The position numbers were made by a program, and so were the translations under genes. From contig CANNZV010000948.1 in NCBI GenBank assembly GCA_947561585.1, positions 207,706 to 271,705 of the forward strand: a DNA stretch of 64,000 nucleotides. The letters run 5' to 3'. This stretch comes from Caprella mutica (Eukaryota > Arthropoda > Malacostraca > Amphipoda > Caprellidae). Within the stretch, counting starts at the first letter, position 1, and every line of letters starts with the position of its first letter. The notes under the pieces were generated by a model. That model had not been told where the DNA came from, made no database searches, and worked only from the letters and a program-made list of their open reading frames with translations. Below are positions 43,287 to 55,690 of the stretch, one piece after another.

Positions 43287-46200
43287 ATATAGTAAATAAA
43301 GAAAATGTAACATTGCAAGTTTCTATTCTTTTCACATTTTAATTGGCCGAAAGCAGTTGAAAAGAACGGACAACAATAAAGTTTTTTTCTGTAACTTCTT
43401 CCAGTCACCTGAGGGTGTTCATGTGAATTGAAAATAAGTTTGAAGAAAAGAGATGCAACTTCTTTTGTCATATTTAGTATATGGCGTATATAACCGTCGA
43501 TTTTTAACTTTTATTGTAAATTTTGCAATATTTTGATGAACTGTAGTTTTTTCAGCGATTCAGTTTTGAGAATTTCATAATAACCAGTAGTAAATATTAT
43601 AATAATTAAATACATGGAATATAATCCATGGCCAAAAGAAAAAACTTACCTAGTAAATGTAAAATAATAATATACATATTATATAAATAATGCTTTCTGA
43701 TAAACATAGATTTTCGTTTCCTCTAGAAATAACATTCATTGATCAGATTCCAAAAGTTGACCAATCAGAGTATTCTTACTAACTATATATCAAACACTGG
43801 AAATATTTGCCATTAAGTTGGTGCTTCAAATTTAAGCGAGTTGGTGGATGTGAATATTTTTTTATGTCAAGATTAGAGAAAAGTGAACCATTAATAAAAA
43901 GTTTATAATAGAGGTAAATATGTATTTTTGGAGTTTTAAACTTATTGCGGCCAATTATCACGTACTGGATATTGAAATATAATTACTTATTTTGCATGCT
44001 TGTTTAACATGCAATTGCAATCATCTCTGTCTTTTAAGTGCTCAATAAAAATTAAGATTAAAATATGTTTCAAAGTAAAAAGTGTCGCATTTCAAATAAA
44101 TAAAATAAGAAATATTGAAATATTTCATATTAAAATTCTAGACACAGCTCATGAATATAACAGGAATTGTCACCTAAAGGTACGTTTTGCATGAAGTAAT
44201 TATTGAAATCATCGATTAGATATCATCGCACAGCAATCATCGCTGAGCACCAGTTCAATGATATTCCTATGTGGTTGTTTTGCAACGAGCGCTAAGCGCT
44301 GATAAGTATTCCAATGTATTACTATAGCTGGGCGATCATCACTGAGTGATGCTACATGAAAAAACGTATCTTTTAGGGTGAACTTTGAATGTAGAATTTA
44401 TTAAATTTAAAGGAAATCAGTTAATACGGTGAGTTTTCCATAATCTTAAATTTACTGAAAAATCGGTGTAAATTTGATAAATTCAAATTTAATTGATAAA
44501 AAGCAAAATATAGGAGAAGCAGTAAGAAGTGTGTATAAATTACATCCAAATTTATTTTTCAAAAAATACTACTTTCACCAATAATTTTGAATATCATGAA
44601 CAATTTTAATCAATGTGGCGCATCATGATATAAATGATCGGACTGAAAGAATATGTCTCTTTAAATTGTGAATAGATATATTTAAAATGTAAAAATACCA
44701 GTTTTTTTCTAATAGGAGTATAATTTCAACTTCATTTATGATTAAAACAAGATTTTCATGATTACATTTATATTACTTATAATGGCATCACCTATATTAT
44801 AATCAACCAAATTTGGATACACCTTTCAAACTGATAATAAATTCACTGAATAACCTGAATCCATTTAAGTGCAACGGATTGATATAGAATGGGTGCGTTC
44901 AATTTAGTAAATGAGGACTAAAATAGATAAACATTCTGGGAAATAACTCACTTGGATTGCCGGACGTGTAAGGTTTACACCAGCTTACTCTAATCTTTCA
45001 CTTTAATTTATATAGATTGACCTAATAGCAGGTTAGAAATAGTCATTTCACTTAAATTCACATGGTTTTGTTTAGTGAAATAATTATTATTTTATTAATT
45101 AATAAGTTATATGCAATATTTACGAATTATCTTAATTAACAAAGTTTTTATTCAAATACGGTATTACATCGTACAGTTATCGTTGAATTATATTTAAAGA
45201 CAATTTTTTTCATTTAAATACAGTGATACCACTATTCTCAGTAAATGAAAACAGACAAGGATAGGAGCAGTGCACTTATTTACAGAGACAATTTATTCCT
45301 GTGTGGATGTCGCGTGAATTACCATCGTAGAGACAGCACTTTTATGTTCATTACTTAGACATAAATTGTTAATGGATTGGAGTAGTTTTGGATTGCAAAG
45401 TATTGAAATTGAATATATGTTAACACAGTGCTGAATAGTAAAGCATTATGTATTTATTTGAAAGCACAGTGCTGAATAGTGAAGATATTTATATTTATTT
45501 GAAGGCACACTGCTGAATTGTAAAAAGTCAGTAATATTAACCATTTAATATATTTTCTTTAATTTCAGTGTTTTTATTACTGTATGTTTTAAAAGAATGC
45601 TGAAATTTTCGGATACCAATAGAAGAATTTATATCGTTAAAATATGTTTCTCTTCAATTAAGGTAATTTTTCTATTTCTATACGAACTGTAAATATTAAT
45701 AGAAATATATTAATAAAGTACTTAACTATTATTGGAAGTTAAAGTTTGATGTTAAGTCTTGATTATGAATTAGTCATATGAAACTGAATAAACAATCTAA
45801 AACTAAGCTCTAGGCTACCATTCTAGTGTCACTAAATTTATTGCAAATAGATAAGAGATAAGACTCTCCTCATTGTTTTTAAGATAGTCCCTCTGAGTGA
45901 ATGTAGTCTTATCAGATTGCGACATGATATATCCAAATAATGCTACAAAATAGAACATCTACGATTTATTTGGGTGTATCACCCAAATTGGTTGGAATTG
46001 GAAAAACACAAATAGAATTTAAAGTGAAGGGATTTCAATATTCAGGTTGTACACATTGAACTAGTGAGGAGTGTTCATGTTGATAAACTTCAAAATTATT
46101 CACAAGCTACCTGAAAGAAATATGTTCGCATAAATCATTTTTTTTTATCTCCAAATGAGCGTAATTCATACATTTTTTTTTATAACTGAAGAGTAAAATG

Positions 46201-47017
46201 ATTGACCTATCTTGAAACATATCCATCAGATTTCAAAGTGATTTAATTATATCGAATGAATGTTATAATGAGTAATAATAATAAGTAAATTGTAATTGAT
46301 AGTCAAATAGGGTTAAGGGACAATCTTTTATTTGTGGGTAAAACATTTAAGAGTTAGATAGATTCTTCAATGGCTTAGATTTAAAGCTTGAGTTGCAACG
46401 TTGAATTTTCATCTTCAAGGTAATTCAGTCCAATATAAAGTATTAGTTTCAATTTTCATCAATATTAATTACTTTGTGAGAACTTAATTTGATAGATTTT
46501 AATTACAAAATATTAGTTCAAATTCATTTGTTGAGATTTTGATGATGATTTCCATAATGTGTCATTTTTAAAATCAAGTTTTAGTGAATATCTGCGACTC
46601 TACTTGAACTAATATAATAGGATCACTTAACACTTCTAAATAAAATGGCTTAAGTTATTGTTTTCAATACATGTTTGATGTTCCAAAGCGACATATTCGT
46701 TGCAACTCCATTTGAAAATATTTAACAATATTAATATTTGCAAATATTTGCCTTGATGGCACATCAAAGAGTTTTTTCAACAGAAAAACTTATGCCTACA
46801 AAAACGCTACATCAAAGTGACAGTAAAATATAGGTATGTTAGATACGGTAAACTCTAAAAAACATATAAAAAGTAGACTTTATGACTTTTCATTTAAAAT
46901 TCTTAAATTCTAATTACATGAATTCTGCAATAGAGCGAGTCAAATACTTTCCATCTCTTGACTGGATGGTATAACGTACATAGGTATGAACACAATGAGT
47001 AAAGTCATTGCAATGTA
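43287..47017. other. No recognisable gene
   Basis: 3.7 kb of AT-rich sequence. Short frames (43283-43471, 43779-43961, 44000-44194) have no family features. A three-copy repeat lies at 45424-45530 and is listed separately. Imperfect CATCGCTGAGC / GAGCGCTAAGCGCT motifs at 44225-44350 have no clear meaning. Confidence 0.5.
45424..45530. repeat. About 49-bp repeat, three copies
   Basis: AGCACAGTGCTGAATAGTGA and variants, each followed by TATTTATTTGAA, occur near 45425, 45466 and 45506. Confidence 0.65.
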
Positions 47018-47019
47018 TA

Positions 47020-48272
47020 GGGTCGGACGGGGTATCACTGCGCATACCATTTTTATGGGGTATCACTCCGCACCTCTTATAATTTTAAAATCACTTGTTC
47101 TATCCTAAATCTGATTACGCCATCATTTAAAGCATCTTTTTTTCTCACATTAACATCATGAAGCACCTTTATTCTATTAGTATTTCTAGAGCTAAGTTGC
47201 GATGTATTTGGTGCTCACAAAACGATCTGAAAAAAGTTTGCGCTGGTGATTTTTAATTCCTGCAAACTCTCCAATAACTCCAATATTCGTACTGTTTTAA
47301 CATGTTAAAACAAACATTAACAGTTACATTATGTCAAATTTTCAACTTCCCAGTTTCAACAATTTTCCCGCCACAACCGTGCGCAGTGATTCCCCAGATA
47401 ATTTTGGGGTAGAGGGGTATCACTGCACATCATTAGGAACAATATTTGTATGTAAATAAATATAAAAAATTAAGTGTTTTTAGCTCTTATTAAATGGCAT
47501 AAATATTGAATTAGGTGTTATTTAATTATAATACTGATTAACAAAAAACTTACGATTGTAGTAGCTATACTACTTGATGTGGGGGGTACTAAGATAGGGA
47601 GAGGGGTATTTAGGTGGGGGTTAGAGGTTATTGAATTAAGTTATTAATTAACAATAAACCTACGATCTAATTATGTTACTTAATATAAGTAGTTAACTAG
47701 TTACGTAAAATTCAAGTGTTAAATTTGTTGCAGATTCATTAAATATGAGTTTAGGAGGTAAGGGACAAATAGATTGGGGAGAGAGCATGTAGTGAAGGAA
47801 TCACAGATATTTAGATGGGGACAGGGGATTTAGATGAGGGAGGAGGGGGAGGGATTCAGATGGGAAGAGAGGGAGATTTCGATGAGTGGAGAGTGCAATT
47901 TAAATGGGAAGAGAGTGGGATTTAGATGGGAAGAGAGGTAGATTTATATGGGAGGAGAGGGATATTTAGATGATGGTAAAGAAGGAGCTTTAGATAGGGG
48001 GGAGGAGGGGTATTGAAATGGGGAGAGGAGGATTTTAGGAGGGGGAGATAAGTGCTATATTTATGTAATGCGCTGTAATACCTCTTCATATGCGTAGTGA
48101 TACCCCGATACACTCACTTAAAGTGAGGCAAGAAAAATTATTAATAAGTATTTCATTTATTTAGGTATTATTTCGAAACTGACAACTAAAAAAAAGAGTT
48201 TTTCTAGTACATTTAGTTTTTGAGTAAGTACAGAGTTTGCGGTATTCTGCGCAGTGATACCCCGTCCGACCT
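47020..48272. mobile_element. TA-flanked non-coding DNA element, relative of 400-3863
   Basis: TA flanks (47018-47019, 48273-48274). The left end GGGTCGGACGGGGTATCACT is mirrored at the right end except for the last base. Six copies of GGGGTATCACTGCGCAC-type motif lie near the ends or inside: 47029, 47057, 47379 (inverse), 47414, 48091 (inverse) and 48248 (inverse). The layout GGGTCGG-NN-GGGG-N6/7-TGCGCA equals that of the first element, with a different core. No transposase remnant is seen. Confidence 0.8.
47780..48045. repeat. Purine-rich 20-25-bp repeat inside the TA element
   Basis: Units of GGGATTTAGATGGGAAGAGA type recur about ten times with length changes. The other strand is C/T-rich and gives a low-complexity frame at 47922-48113, which I do not regard as a gene. 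Confidence 0.75.
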
Positions 48273-48274
48273 TA

Positions 48275-49295
48275 TTAAAAACATTGTTATTATATTTTGA
48301 CTCCCAAAATGTCCAAAATTTCTGTCATTCTTTAATTATAATAATTTAATTTTGTAAAGTCTTTCTTTATTGATATATTCAATGAATAATTAAAAGTATA
48401 AGTTATGTATTTACTTATTAAGCACAAGATGAAGGTAGTGGAACACAGTCAAATATTTTCACTGCACTAGAATAAAAATAGGCTGAATTTAACTTTATGA
48501 ATATTCATATATTTTATTTTAACTTAAATTAAATCAAATTAACGAGTTAGAAAATTAGTAGTAATTTACTAATTATGTATAAGAATATATATTGTGTGAT
48601 TCACCCAATTCAAAAATTGAACTAATACCATAATATATCTTAATTGTTCATCTATCTCTATTTAATAAAGTAAGGATTCAAATTTTATACAAATGTAAAC
48701 AAATACAATACTATAGCTCACATAATTTAAAAGAATGTGCTCAAAATTCAATACAAATGTGAAAAAATTTCAATTCTAATATGCAAAGAAATATTTATAC
48801 AAATGTGCACTGAATTCAATACAATGGTTCACAAATATACAAATATATGTGAAATAGATTAACATCCATACTTTTACAATCAATACATTATCATTTCAGA
48901 TGAAAATCACAAATTAGAAACAGTTCGATATTTTTTTTAATTCTCTAAGAATATTAAATAGCCAAACTAAAGGTCTCTTCATTTGAAGAGAAACTGTTAG
49001 TGAATTCAACATACTCATATTTCTTAAGTTATTACTCAACATTGGCTTTGTCAACAAGAACGATAGATTTACAATTATTAGAATATAACATGATTCTATT
49101 TATCAGTTACTGGAAGTTTTTTTTTTTTTTTTTGCATCATTACAGTATCTAAATTTCCCCAGAAATTAATAATTTGGTCAACATAACTGACAATAATCCT
49201 ACCTTCACTTTTAATCTTGAAATTCACATTTCCCTTAAATCCAACAATTTTCACTCTTTCCAATTCTTATTATTTACATATACTAAGAAATCTAT
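48275..49295. other. No recognisable feature
   Basis: AT-rich sequence with a run of about 20 T at 49113-49133, which may be the tail of a retroposed sequence, but no body was identified. Confidence 0.4.
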
Positions 49296-49299
49296 ATGG

Positions 49300-49530
49300 A
49301 TTTGTTACTTAATAAATTAAACAGTTGGCCATTGAGAAAATGGGGAGGCATTAGCTTAATTTTTATTCATTTGACAATTATTACAAGCTTGCGACAACTT
49401 ATCATACCTTCGATATGGTCATCCTTTTTCAGGGCCACCACAAATATCTCCTTGCTAGCATTTCAGTTTAAAGAATACCTATATGTGGGAAATGATGCTT
49501 TACTTGAAATGAATTTCAATTTTTTAAATA
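49300..49530 (-). pseudogene. Ty3/gypsy integrase zinc-domain fragment
   Basis: On the minus strand, TEMLARRYLWWP (about 49435-49470) and then, after a frameshift, LSQACNNCQMNKN (about 49365-49405) and ANASPFSQWP (about 49325-49355) follow one another. These equal the family pattern KxLARxYxWWP ... CxxCQxxKxxP ... PLHPWP of gypsy integrases. It lacks both the core and the rest of pol. The 93-codon plus frame at 49296-49577 is its antisense shadow. Confidence 0.55.
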
Positions 49531-49577
49531 TAAAAAAAAATTACTTCGGTCCAATGATAATTCATCTATGCCAATGA

Positions 49578-50655
49578 AATATATTTTAACCCTATAACGC
49601 CCAACGTACTCTGGGGAGGATATTAGAAAAATATCAAATAATGTCTATATTCAGTCCGTATAATCATATTCTAGCAGTAAGAAGCGTAAAAATGAATGTA
49701 GGCAATGCCACATAATGATTTGAGATTTGAAACCACTCAAAAGCTCTTCCTAATAGATATTTGACTTAAACTTATTCTAAATTGAAAAGGGTAACTATTT
49801 AATATTGATCTACCAAAAAAAATTTGGAACATGTCTTGTGCGGTATTGGGTTAAGTTCAAAACTAAAGTTAATATAATAAAGACAACAGACTCTGACATA
49901 GTTTTACTTTACTAATTATTTTACTAAAATATTGAAATACGTCATTTCAGTATACGACCCTTCATATATCTCGTCTGTAAAATTCACTTTGGTGATATAA
50001 CTTGCGCGTTCTATCCTAGTACAAGGTATATTTGAAAAGAGTTGCCTTAAGTTATTTTTAGTAGAACGATACTCAATATTATCGTCGTTTGCTCATAACA
50101 ACATCATCCATGTTTTAATTCAAGCGAGGTGCTCATAACGGACAATTGTTCACATATACCGAACAAAATATTATGCGGTTCATGAAGCAACCCTCACTCC
50201 CCATTGATGAGGTTCAAAAGTGAAAAATATTGTATACTCTAAAGTGAAATTTTATTTAATGAAAGTAATGTTTGTTATCATCATCTGTGAAACTCTTAAC
50301 ATATAATTATAATTTCCTAAATATTTGTCTAATAAAACATTGACAAATCAGTTCAAATCAATTTTAATTGGTGTTATACCTAATGTAAATTGAAATCCAG
50401 CTTTATGCGGTGGAATTTTCCGTGTGGGAATTTAGCTGGTGGTTTGCAATTAATTAGGGATAAGTTAAGTTTTAACTACGATGAAAGCAAAGGCAAGAGT
50501 ATATTTATTTATCTTGTATATGACAACCACTTCAGCTGCAACGTTCTGGCCTCATCCTCCAAACTGCATTTCAACAATAGCCTGAAAAGGAATTTTATTG
50601 AAATACGAGCATAGTGAACTTATACCTATTAACTCTTCGAGAAGCAATAAAAAAA
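49578..50655. other. No recognisable gene; short direct repeat
   Basis: GGTGGAATTTTCCGTGT at about 50409 recurs at about 50741, either side of the hairpin at 50659-50716. A 74-codon frame at 50390-50614 has no family features. Confidence 0.45.
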
Positions 50656-50658
50656 ATC

Positions 50659-50716
50659 AGCTTAATTTAGCAGATCCTCATGGTCTGGCAACCATGAGGA
50701 TCTGCTAAATTAAGCT
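50659..50716. repeat. Perfect 26-bp hairpin
   Basis: AGCTTAATTTAGCAGATCCT continuing to 50684 is exactly complementary to 50691-50716, with the 6-base loop CTGGCA. No mismatch was found. It could be a recent hairpin insertion or a small-RNA precursor; nothing else supports either. Confidence 0.85.
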
Positions 50717-50939
50717 AAGAATAGAATATATTTGTATAGGTGGAATTTTCCGTGTTGGAGATTTACATAAAACCGTATTTACTTACTTAGCACCAGGTAG
50801 AGGTAAAGAAACACTGCCACTAACATTCGTATAAAACTAGTCTGTATTAAACTTTAAGAATATTCTTAGTCTTTATTACCTTCGTAGAATGCGGGAAGGT
50901 CATATTTTAGCCGTCGTTTATTTATTTATTTATCATCTT

Positions 50940-51240
50940 GTTATTCACTTAACTGAAGAAGTGTTCAACCAAATTGTCTGAAATTTGGTGAAGCGATTTG
51001 TCTATGTCCATTGTCCAGTGACCTGCTGGTAGACTTTTGGGAGTGACCCGGTCAAAGGTCAAGGTCATGGTTATTTATAACTCAAAAATTATTCAACCAT
51101 ATTGCAAGAAACTTGGTGGGACGATTGGTCAATATGCAAGAACCATTTTGTTAGATTTTGGGAGCGATCAAATCAAATGTCAAAGATCAAAGTCAAAGCC
51201 ATTTGTAACTCAATAACTACAAAAGTATTCAACCAAATTA
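50940..51240 (-). repeat. About 124-bp repeat, reverse orientation of the 1-kb array
   Basis: About 2.5 units with TTCAACCAAATTG, GAAATTTGG, GATTTTGGGAGCGA and GGTCAAAGGTCAAGGTCATG. Read on the minus strand these give the order seen at 958-1440. AGGTCAAGGTCA is at 51056-51067. Confidence 0.75.
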
Positions 51241-53980
51241 GCTACCCTATAAGAAATTAGTGCCGATACAAACGAAGCATTCGAGAAAAAAATATAATTC
51301 ATGACGAACCTTTTCTTTTATGAAAAAATAAAAAAAATCTGTGAATCTAGGTAAGAAGTTTCCATTTATGCATATTGTGTATAAATGCACAACAATTTTA
51401 TAATTAATAACAGTATTTCATTTTGATGATAAGATCTTAAGAACATTTATAAATACTAAATATTGGAAGTTGAGGAAAATTTTTCTGCTTAGTCTAGGAC
51501 TGACTATGGGCGATACCATTTCTAAAAGTAAGTTAGGGCTTCAAACAAAATAGACATATGAAAACATGAATTGAAAGATAATGGTTCTATTTAATTTTGT
51601 GTGAAATAATTCATATGGAGTGCCTATAGTTTATAATCGCTGACTTTGAGCGGAAGTTACATTAAAGTTAGTCATTACTAATGAATAAATGATGACTTCA
51701 GATTTCTATTGAAAATGATAATATATTATGCATACAAATTGATTTTAATATATATATTACTAGTCATGCACTTGCTAATTAAGTCCTCCCTTAAATTTTT
51801 ATACTATATTCGATAACGAATATCTTTTATACAATTATATCTTGTGTATAAAGTGGGTCTTTATAAATTATCATTCAGAGCTGGACTACAATCAAGATCC
51901 AATTTAACAAATGGACGAAATGAATGAAGAAGATAGTACTACCATTGCAGGATACTAATACGGTATTCTGTCACTTATTCTCCTTTCACTTGAACTCGTA
52001 TCAATAAAAACTAATGCCCACGCATTCATATTGAATGAAATCTGGTGTGTGTTGCATGTGTTGTCTTAAACAGTGAGCAACTTGAAACGAGCGGAACAGA
52101 AGAGTAATCAGATCTGAGGTCAAACTAGAAGAATGAATAATATGGAGAGAAGTTTGATGTACCGTCTGCTGATATGGAAGAGAAGGAGAGTGATGAGGTG
52201 AAACAGTGTGATATTGAAATATGTTTAAAAAGGAATAAATTGGTATAAAATAATGAATAGTAGAGTAGTGGGTTTGTTAAGATATATATTATTTGTCAGT
52301 GCAGCAAATCAGTTTTATTATTTCATCACTCTTTTCCAAAAGTTATGAAGCTGAAATGATAATACATTATTATTTATTAATCCATGTTATATTTTTGAAA
52401 TTTTCATAATATATGAAGGTCGACAGGACCTTTCGTCGACAGAACGTTTCGTCGACAAATTTTGTTAAATGGGATATTATCACACTCTTATGTTACAGAA
52501 CATGTACATTAACAGAATAATGTATCAAATGATCAAATTACAAATGGTAAGGTAATAATGGTAAAGAGAAAAACTATTAAATATATTTAAATCGTTTTTC
52601 TTCTTTAATACTAAACCAGAACTACTTAATGATGCCAATTTATTTTGAAGTAATTTGAAAAATTGTATAAACAAGACAAAAAATAAATAAATATATCGTA
52701 CCAAATAATGAAATCATTGAATGGAAAAGGGATAAATCTACACACAAAGAGCATTCTTAAATCTTGTTCTTTGTCTATATTCTACAAGTAGCCTCGTGTC
52801 ACAACTGCCTATTAAAATCTTGCTCTGTTTGTTTCAGTAAAGGTGTCTTTTCGAGTACTTTGAAAATATTGATAATAATTTTTCTTGGAGTCTGGAGAGG
52901 ATTTTCAATATTTTTTTTTCTTACATGGTTAAAATTCAAAAATGGGATTCCGTTTGATAATTCTTTAAAATCAACAACTTGTTTCAAAGAATCACATTTT
53001 GGTAAAACAATAACAAGAAATATCGATAAACATACTGAATGAATCCCAAATTTGTCGATAATAAAATTTAATCCAATAAAATAAAACAAATTAAATCAAT
53101 AAATCTCTGTGATTTTATCATTAAAATCCTATAACTCGAAAAAAAAAACAATTTCTCAAATGAATTTGACATTACTATTACAGTGAAAGTTTGTATTTCG
53201 TAATATGTATATAACATTACTAATAAAGGGTTGATATAAATCCATGTTTTTAACTCAAACCAATTTATTGATGCAATTGTGATACAATCGTTGAAGCCTG
53301 ACGTAAAATGGAAAGATCTAAATATAACAAATAGTTATGTTATTCACAAATAACCATTTTGAACAACACAAAATGTAAACTGAGTAACATATTCCAAAAC
53401 ATCTGTGCAGCAATTCAACAATTACATATTCTTAAATTGAGTCTGAACTAAAACTTTTTCAAAACTGTTTGCGTATGATACTTTATAAGGTGAGAATATA
53501 TAATATATAGTAAGGATAGAAAAGATAGTAAGGTGAAAATAGATAATAATGTAAGGATAAAAAGTAAGATTAATATTGGAAGTAATTTAGAGATTGATAT
53601 TAAGGTAACTATAGGAACCATACTAAGAATAAGTAGAAAGATAAGAATACATAATGTAATGTACAGATACATATAGTACATTAAATATGATTAGCGAAGA
53701 AACAGATAAATGGATCATTTCGTACCACTATGGGATATGATCTCGTTGTTTCATTTAATTTCAGTAACATTTGTATAATTTTACATGTTGTTCCAATTCG
53801 ACTTACGGCAATTCTCCACTTCTGAAAATATGGGTTTCAGCAAATTCATATTCAGAGAATTCCTCCGGTGTGGCGTATTAACGTTCGATATTAGTTTTCG
53901 GTGAAATTGGTTTCGGCAAATTAGTTTTCGGTGAACTTGGTATCAGGAAATACGTTTTTGTTAAATTCGCCCCATAACAC
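51241..53980. other. No recognisable gene; small motif repeats
   Basis: TTTCGTCGACA occurs twice, with a variant GGTCGACAGGACC in front, at 52420-52460. TTTTCGGTGAAATTGG-type units repeat at 53890-53960. A 96-codon minus frame (52799-53089) is basic, with no family features. The leucine/isoleucine-rich minus frame at 53448-53681 is low complexity. Confidence 0.45.
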
Positions 53981-53988
53981 TAAATGTA

Positions 53989-55001
53989 CAGGGTGGGTCA
54001 ATAAAATAGGAACCCAAATTTGATTTGATATATCTCAGAAACTACTAACGCTATGATTTTTCTAAAAATACTGTGTGTTCCTTTACTTTTTTTACATAAA
54101 TGGTGAAAAATTCAAAACTATTCATATATCTATATTGATGCTACAGTGATTATAGTAATCGGTGTGAAAAGTATACATGCGCACAAACATACAAACATGA
54201 AATTACGAAGATTGTTTTTAATTACAAAAATAAACACGATAATCCTTTATATTTGAATCATATCATTAACCACCCATTATTAAATGTATATTTAGTCTAT
54301 ATTTATTCCTTACTATCTACTGACTCCCTCCACATGTCCTCCATTTCTTCCCGAATTGTCTAATTCAATCCATATTCTCATTGCTGCCATAACGATCGCT
54401 GTACGACATTTGCTTACTGATGTGTTCAATAATTGCATTATTGCACTTATCCAAGCAAATGAGGCACCCCCAAGATCACTGGACATGACACCAGGTGATT
54501 TTTTCTTATTTGGACATTGAAGAGTAAAGAGTACTCATTTGCGCCTGTGAACTTAGACGACTTGAATGAAAGAATCACAAATGAAGTGAATTTTCTCTAA
54601 GAATATTCCGCATTAATTAAAAGAGTTATGGCAGCAATGAGAACAAGGATTGAATTTTGTCATGAAATGGAGGACATGTGTAGAAATTAAAAAAGGAATT
54701 AAGACTTAATATCTATTTAATAATGGTTTGTTAATGATATATTGTGAAGGATTGTTGTGTTAGGTATTTTTGTCAAAAAAAATATATAGTAAAATTTTCT
54801 GTTTGTGCGCAAGCATACTTATGACGACACCGTTACTATAATAGCTGTAGAATTAATATTGATTAATGAATAGTTTTGAATTTTTCATCATTAGTTTAAA
54901 AAAGTAGATGAACACAATGGTAATTTTAGAAAATTCATAACGTTAGTAGTTTCTGAGATATATTAAATCAAAGTTGGGTTCCGCTTTTTTGACCCACCCT
55001 G
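53989..55001. mobile_element. Fold-back mariner-type element, 1013 bp
   Basis: TA flanks (53987-53988, 55002-55003). The ends CAGGGTGGGTCAATAAAATA and the inverse GACCCACCCTG match the mariner style. Arms of about 400 bp (53989-54395 and 54627-55001) are inverted copies with moderate divergence. The loop reads, on the plus strand, APPRSLDMTPGDFFLFGH then a stop, the catalytic-Asp block of mariner-type transposases (PRSPDLTPxDFFLWG). So the copy is a transposase 3' end with its own inverted duplicate. It is dead. Confidence 0.8.
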
Positions 55002-55329
55002 TATATGGGAGAACCGGATGAGTTCGTACATTTATCCTTTCAAGGCTTATGGAATCTTAACTATTCGGGATACAAATTCGTTCTAACTCACAATCGAATA
55101 TATAGGTATTCCACTGCTTATAACTACAAAATAAATTATTTTAAATCTTATGGTTCTCTCTTAATGTAGATTTTAATGAGATACTTTATTGTGTACAAAC
55201 TCACCTGGAAGTCCGGGTGAGTTCGTTACAGTACTAAAGAAAGGGGGAAAATGTACGAATTTTATATTTTTATGGAAAATATTACAAAATCCTTGAATGC
55301 CATATCCTTACTCATTGACTATAGCCCTT

Positions 55330-55690
55330 TTGAGATTACAAAAAACCTTCTTGCTTATCTGCTTCTGTTGTTGCTCTTTCTAGGAGGAGCCTTTGGGAAT
55401 GGCCAAATGTTTTTAAAAGATGTTCCTAAAAATGAAACATTCAATCTAGAGGGGCCTGGTTGTGGCTTGGTGGATGGTGAAGTAGGAGCAGGCTCGGTGG
55501 AAGGAGAAGTAGGAGCAGGCTCGGTTGATGGTGAAGCAGGAGCAGGCTCGGTGGATGGTGAAGCAGAAGCAGGCTCGGTGGATGGCGCATTTTCTACTTG
55601 GTTGCGCTGATAATGATTTGAACTATTTTCAGCACATTCTGGAAGAGCGCCGTCCTTTACTACTTCGCTGGTAAATATTTCTTTTCTAAT
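55330..55690 (-). pseudogene. pogo/Tigger-like (DDE_1) transposase C-terminal fragment
   Basis: The minus strand has one open frame: KEIFTSEVVKDGALPE, then about four 9-residue units STEPAPTSP/STEPASASP (27-bp DNA repeat, about 55470-55590), then SFKNIWPFPKAPPRKSNNRS and a stop near 55360. This resembles the end of pogo/Tigger transposases, where IFxDEDFL is followed by a Ser/Pro-rich linker and IRPFPKAxPRK. The 119-codon plus frame at 55251-55610 (GEVGAGSVD repeats) is its antisense shadow. I see no DDE core further right. Confidence 0.5.

Noticed and set aside
53448..53681. Membrane protein (Leu/Ile-rich, 77 codons, minus strand)
   Set aside because: It is the complement of an AAGGATAGAAAAGATAGTAA-type low-complexity stretch.
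55251..55610. 119-codon plus-strand glycine/valine repeat protein
   Set aside because: The minus strand gives a recognisable transposase tail in one frame; the plus frame is its shadow.
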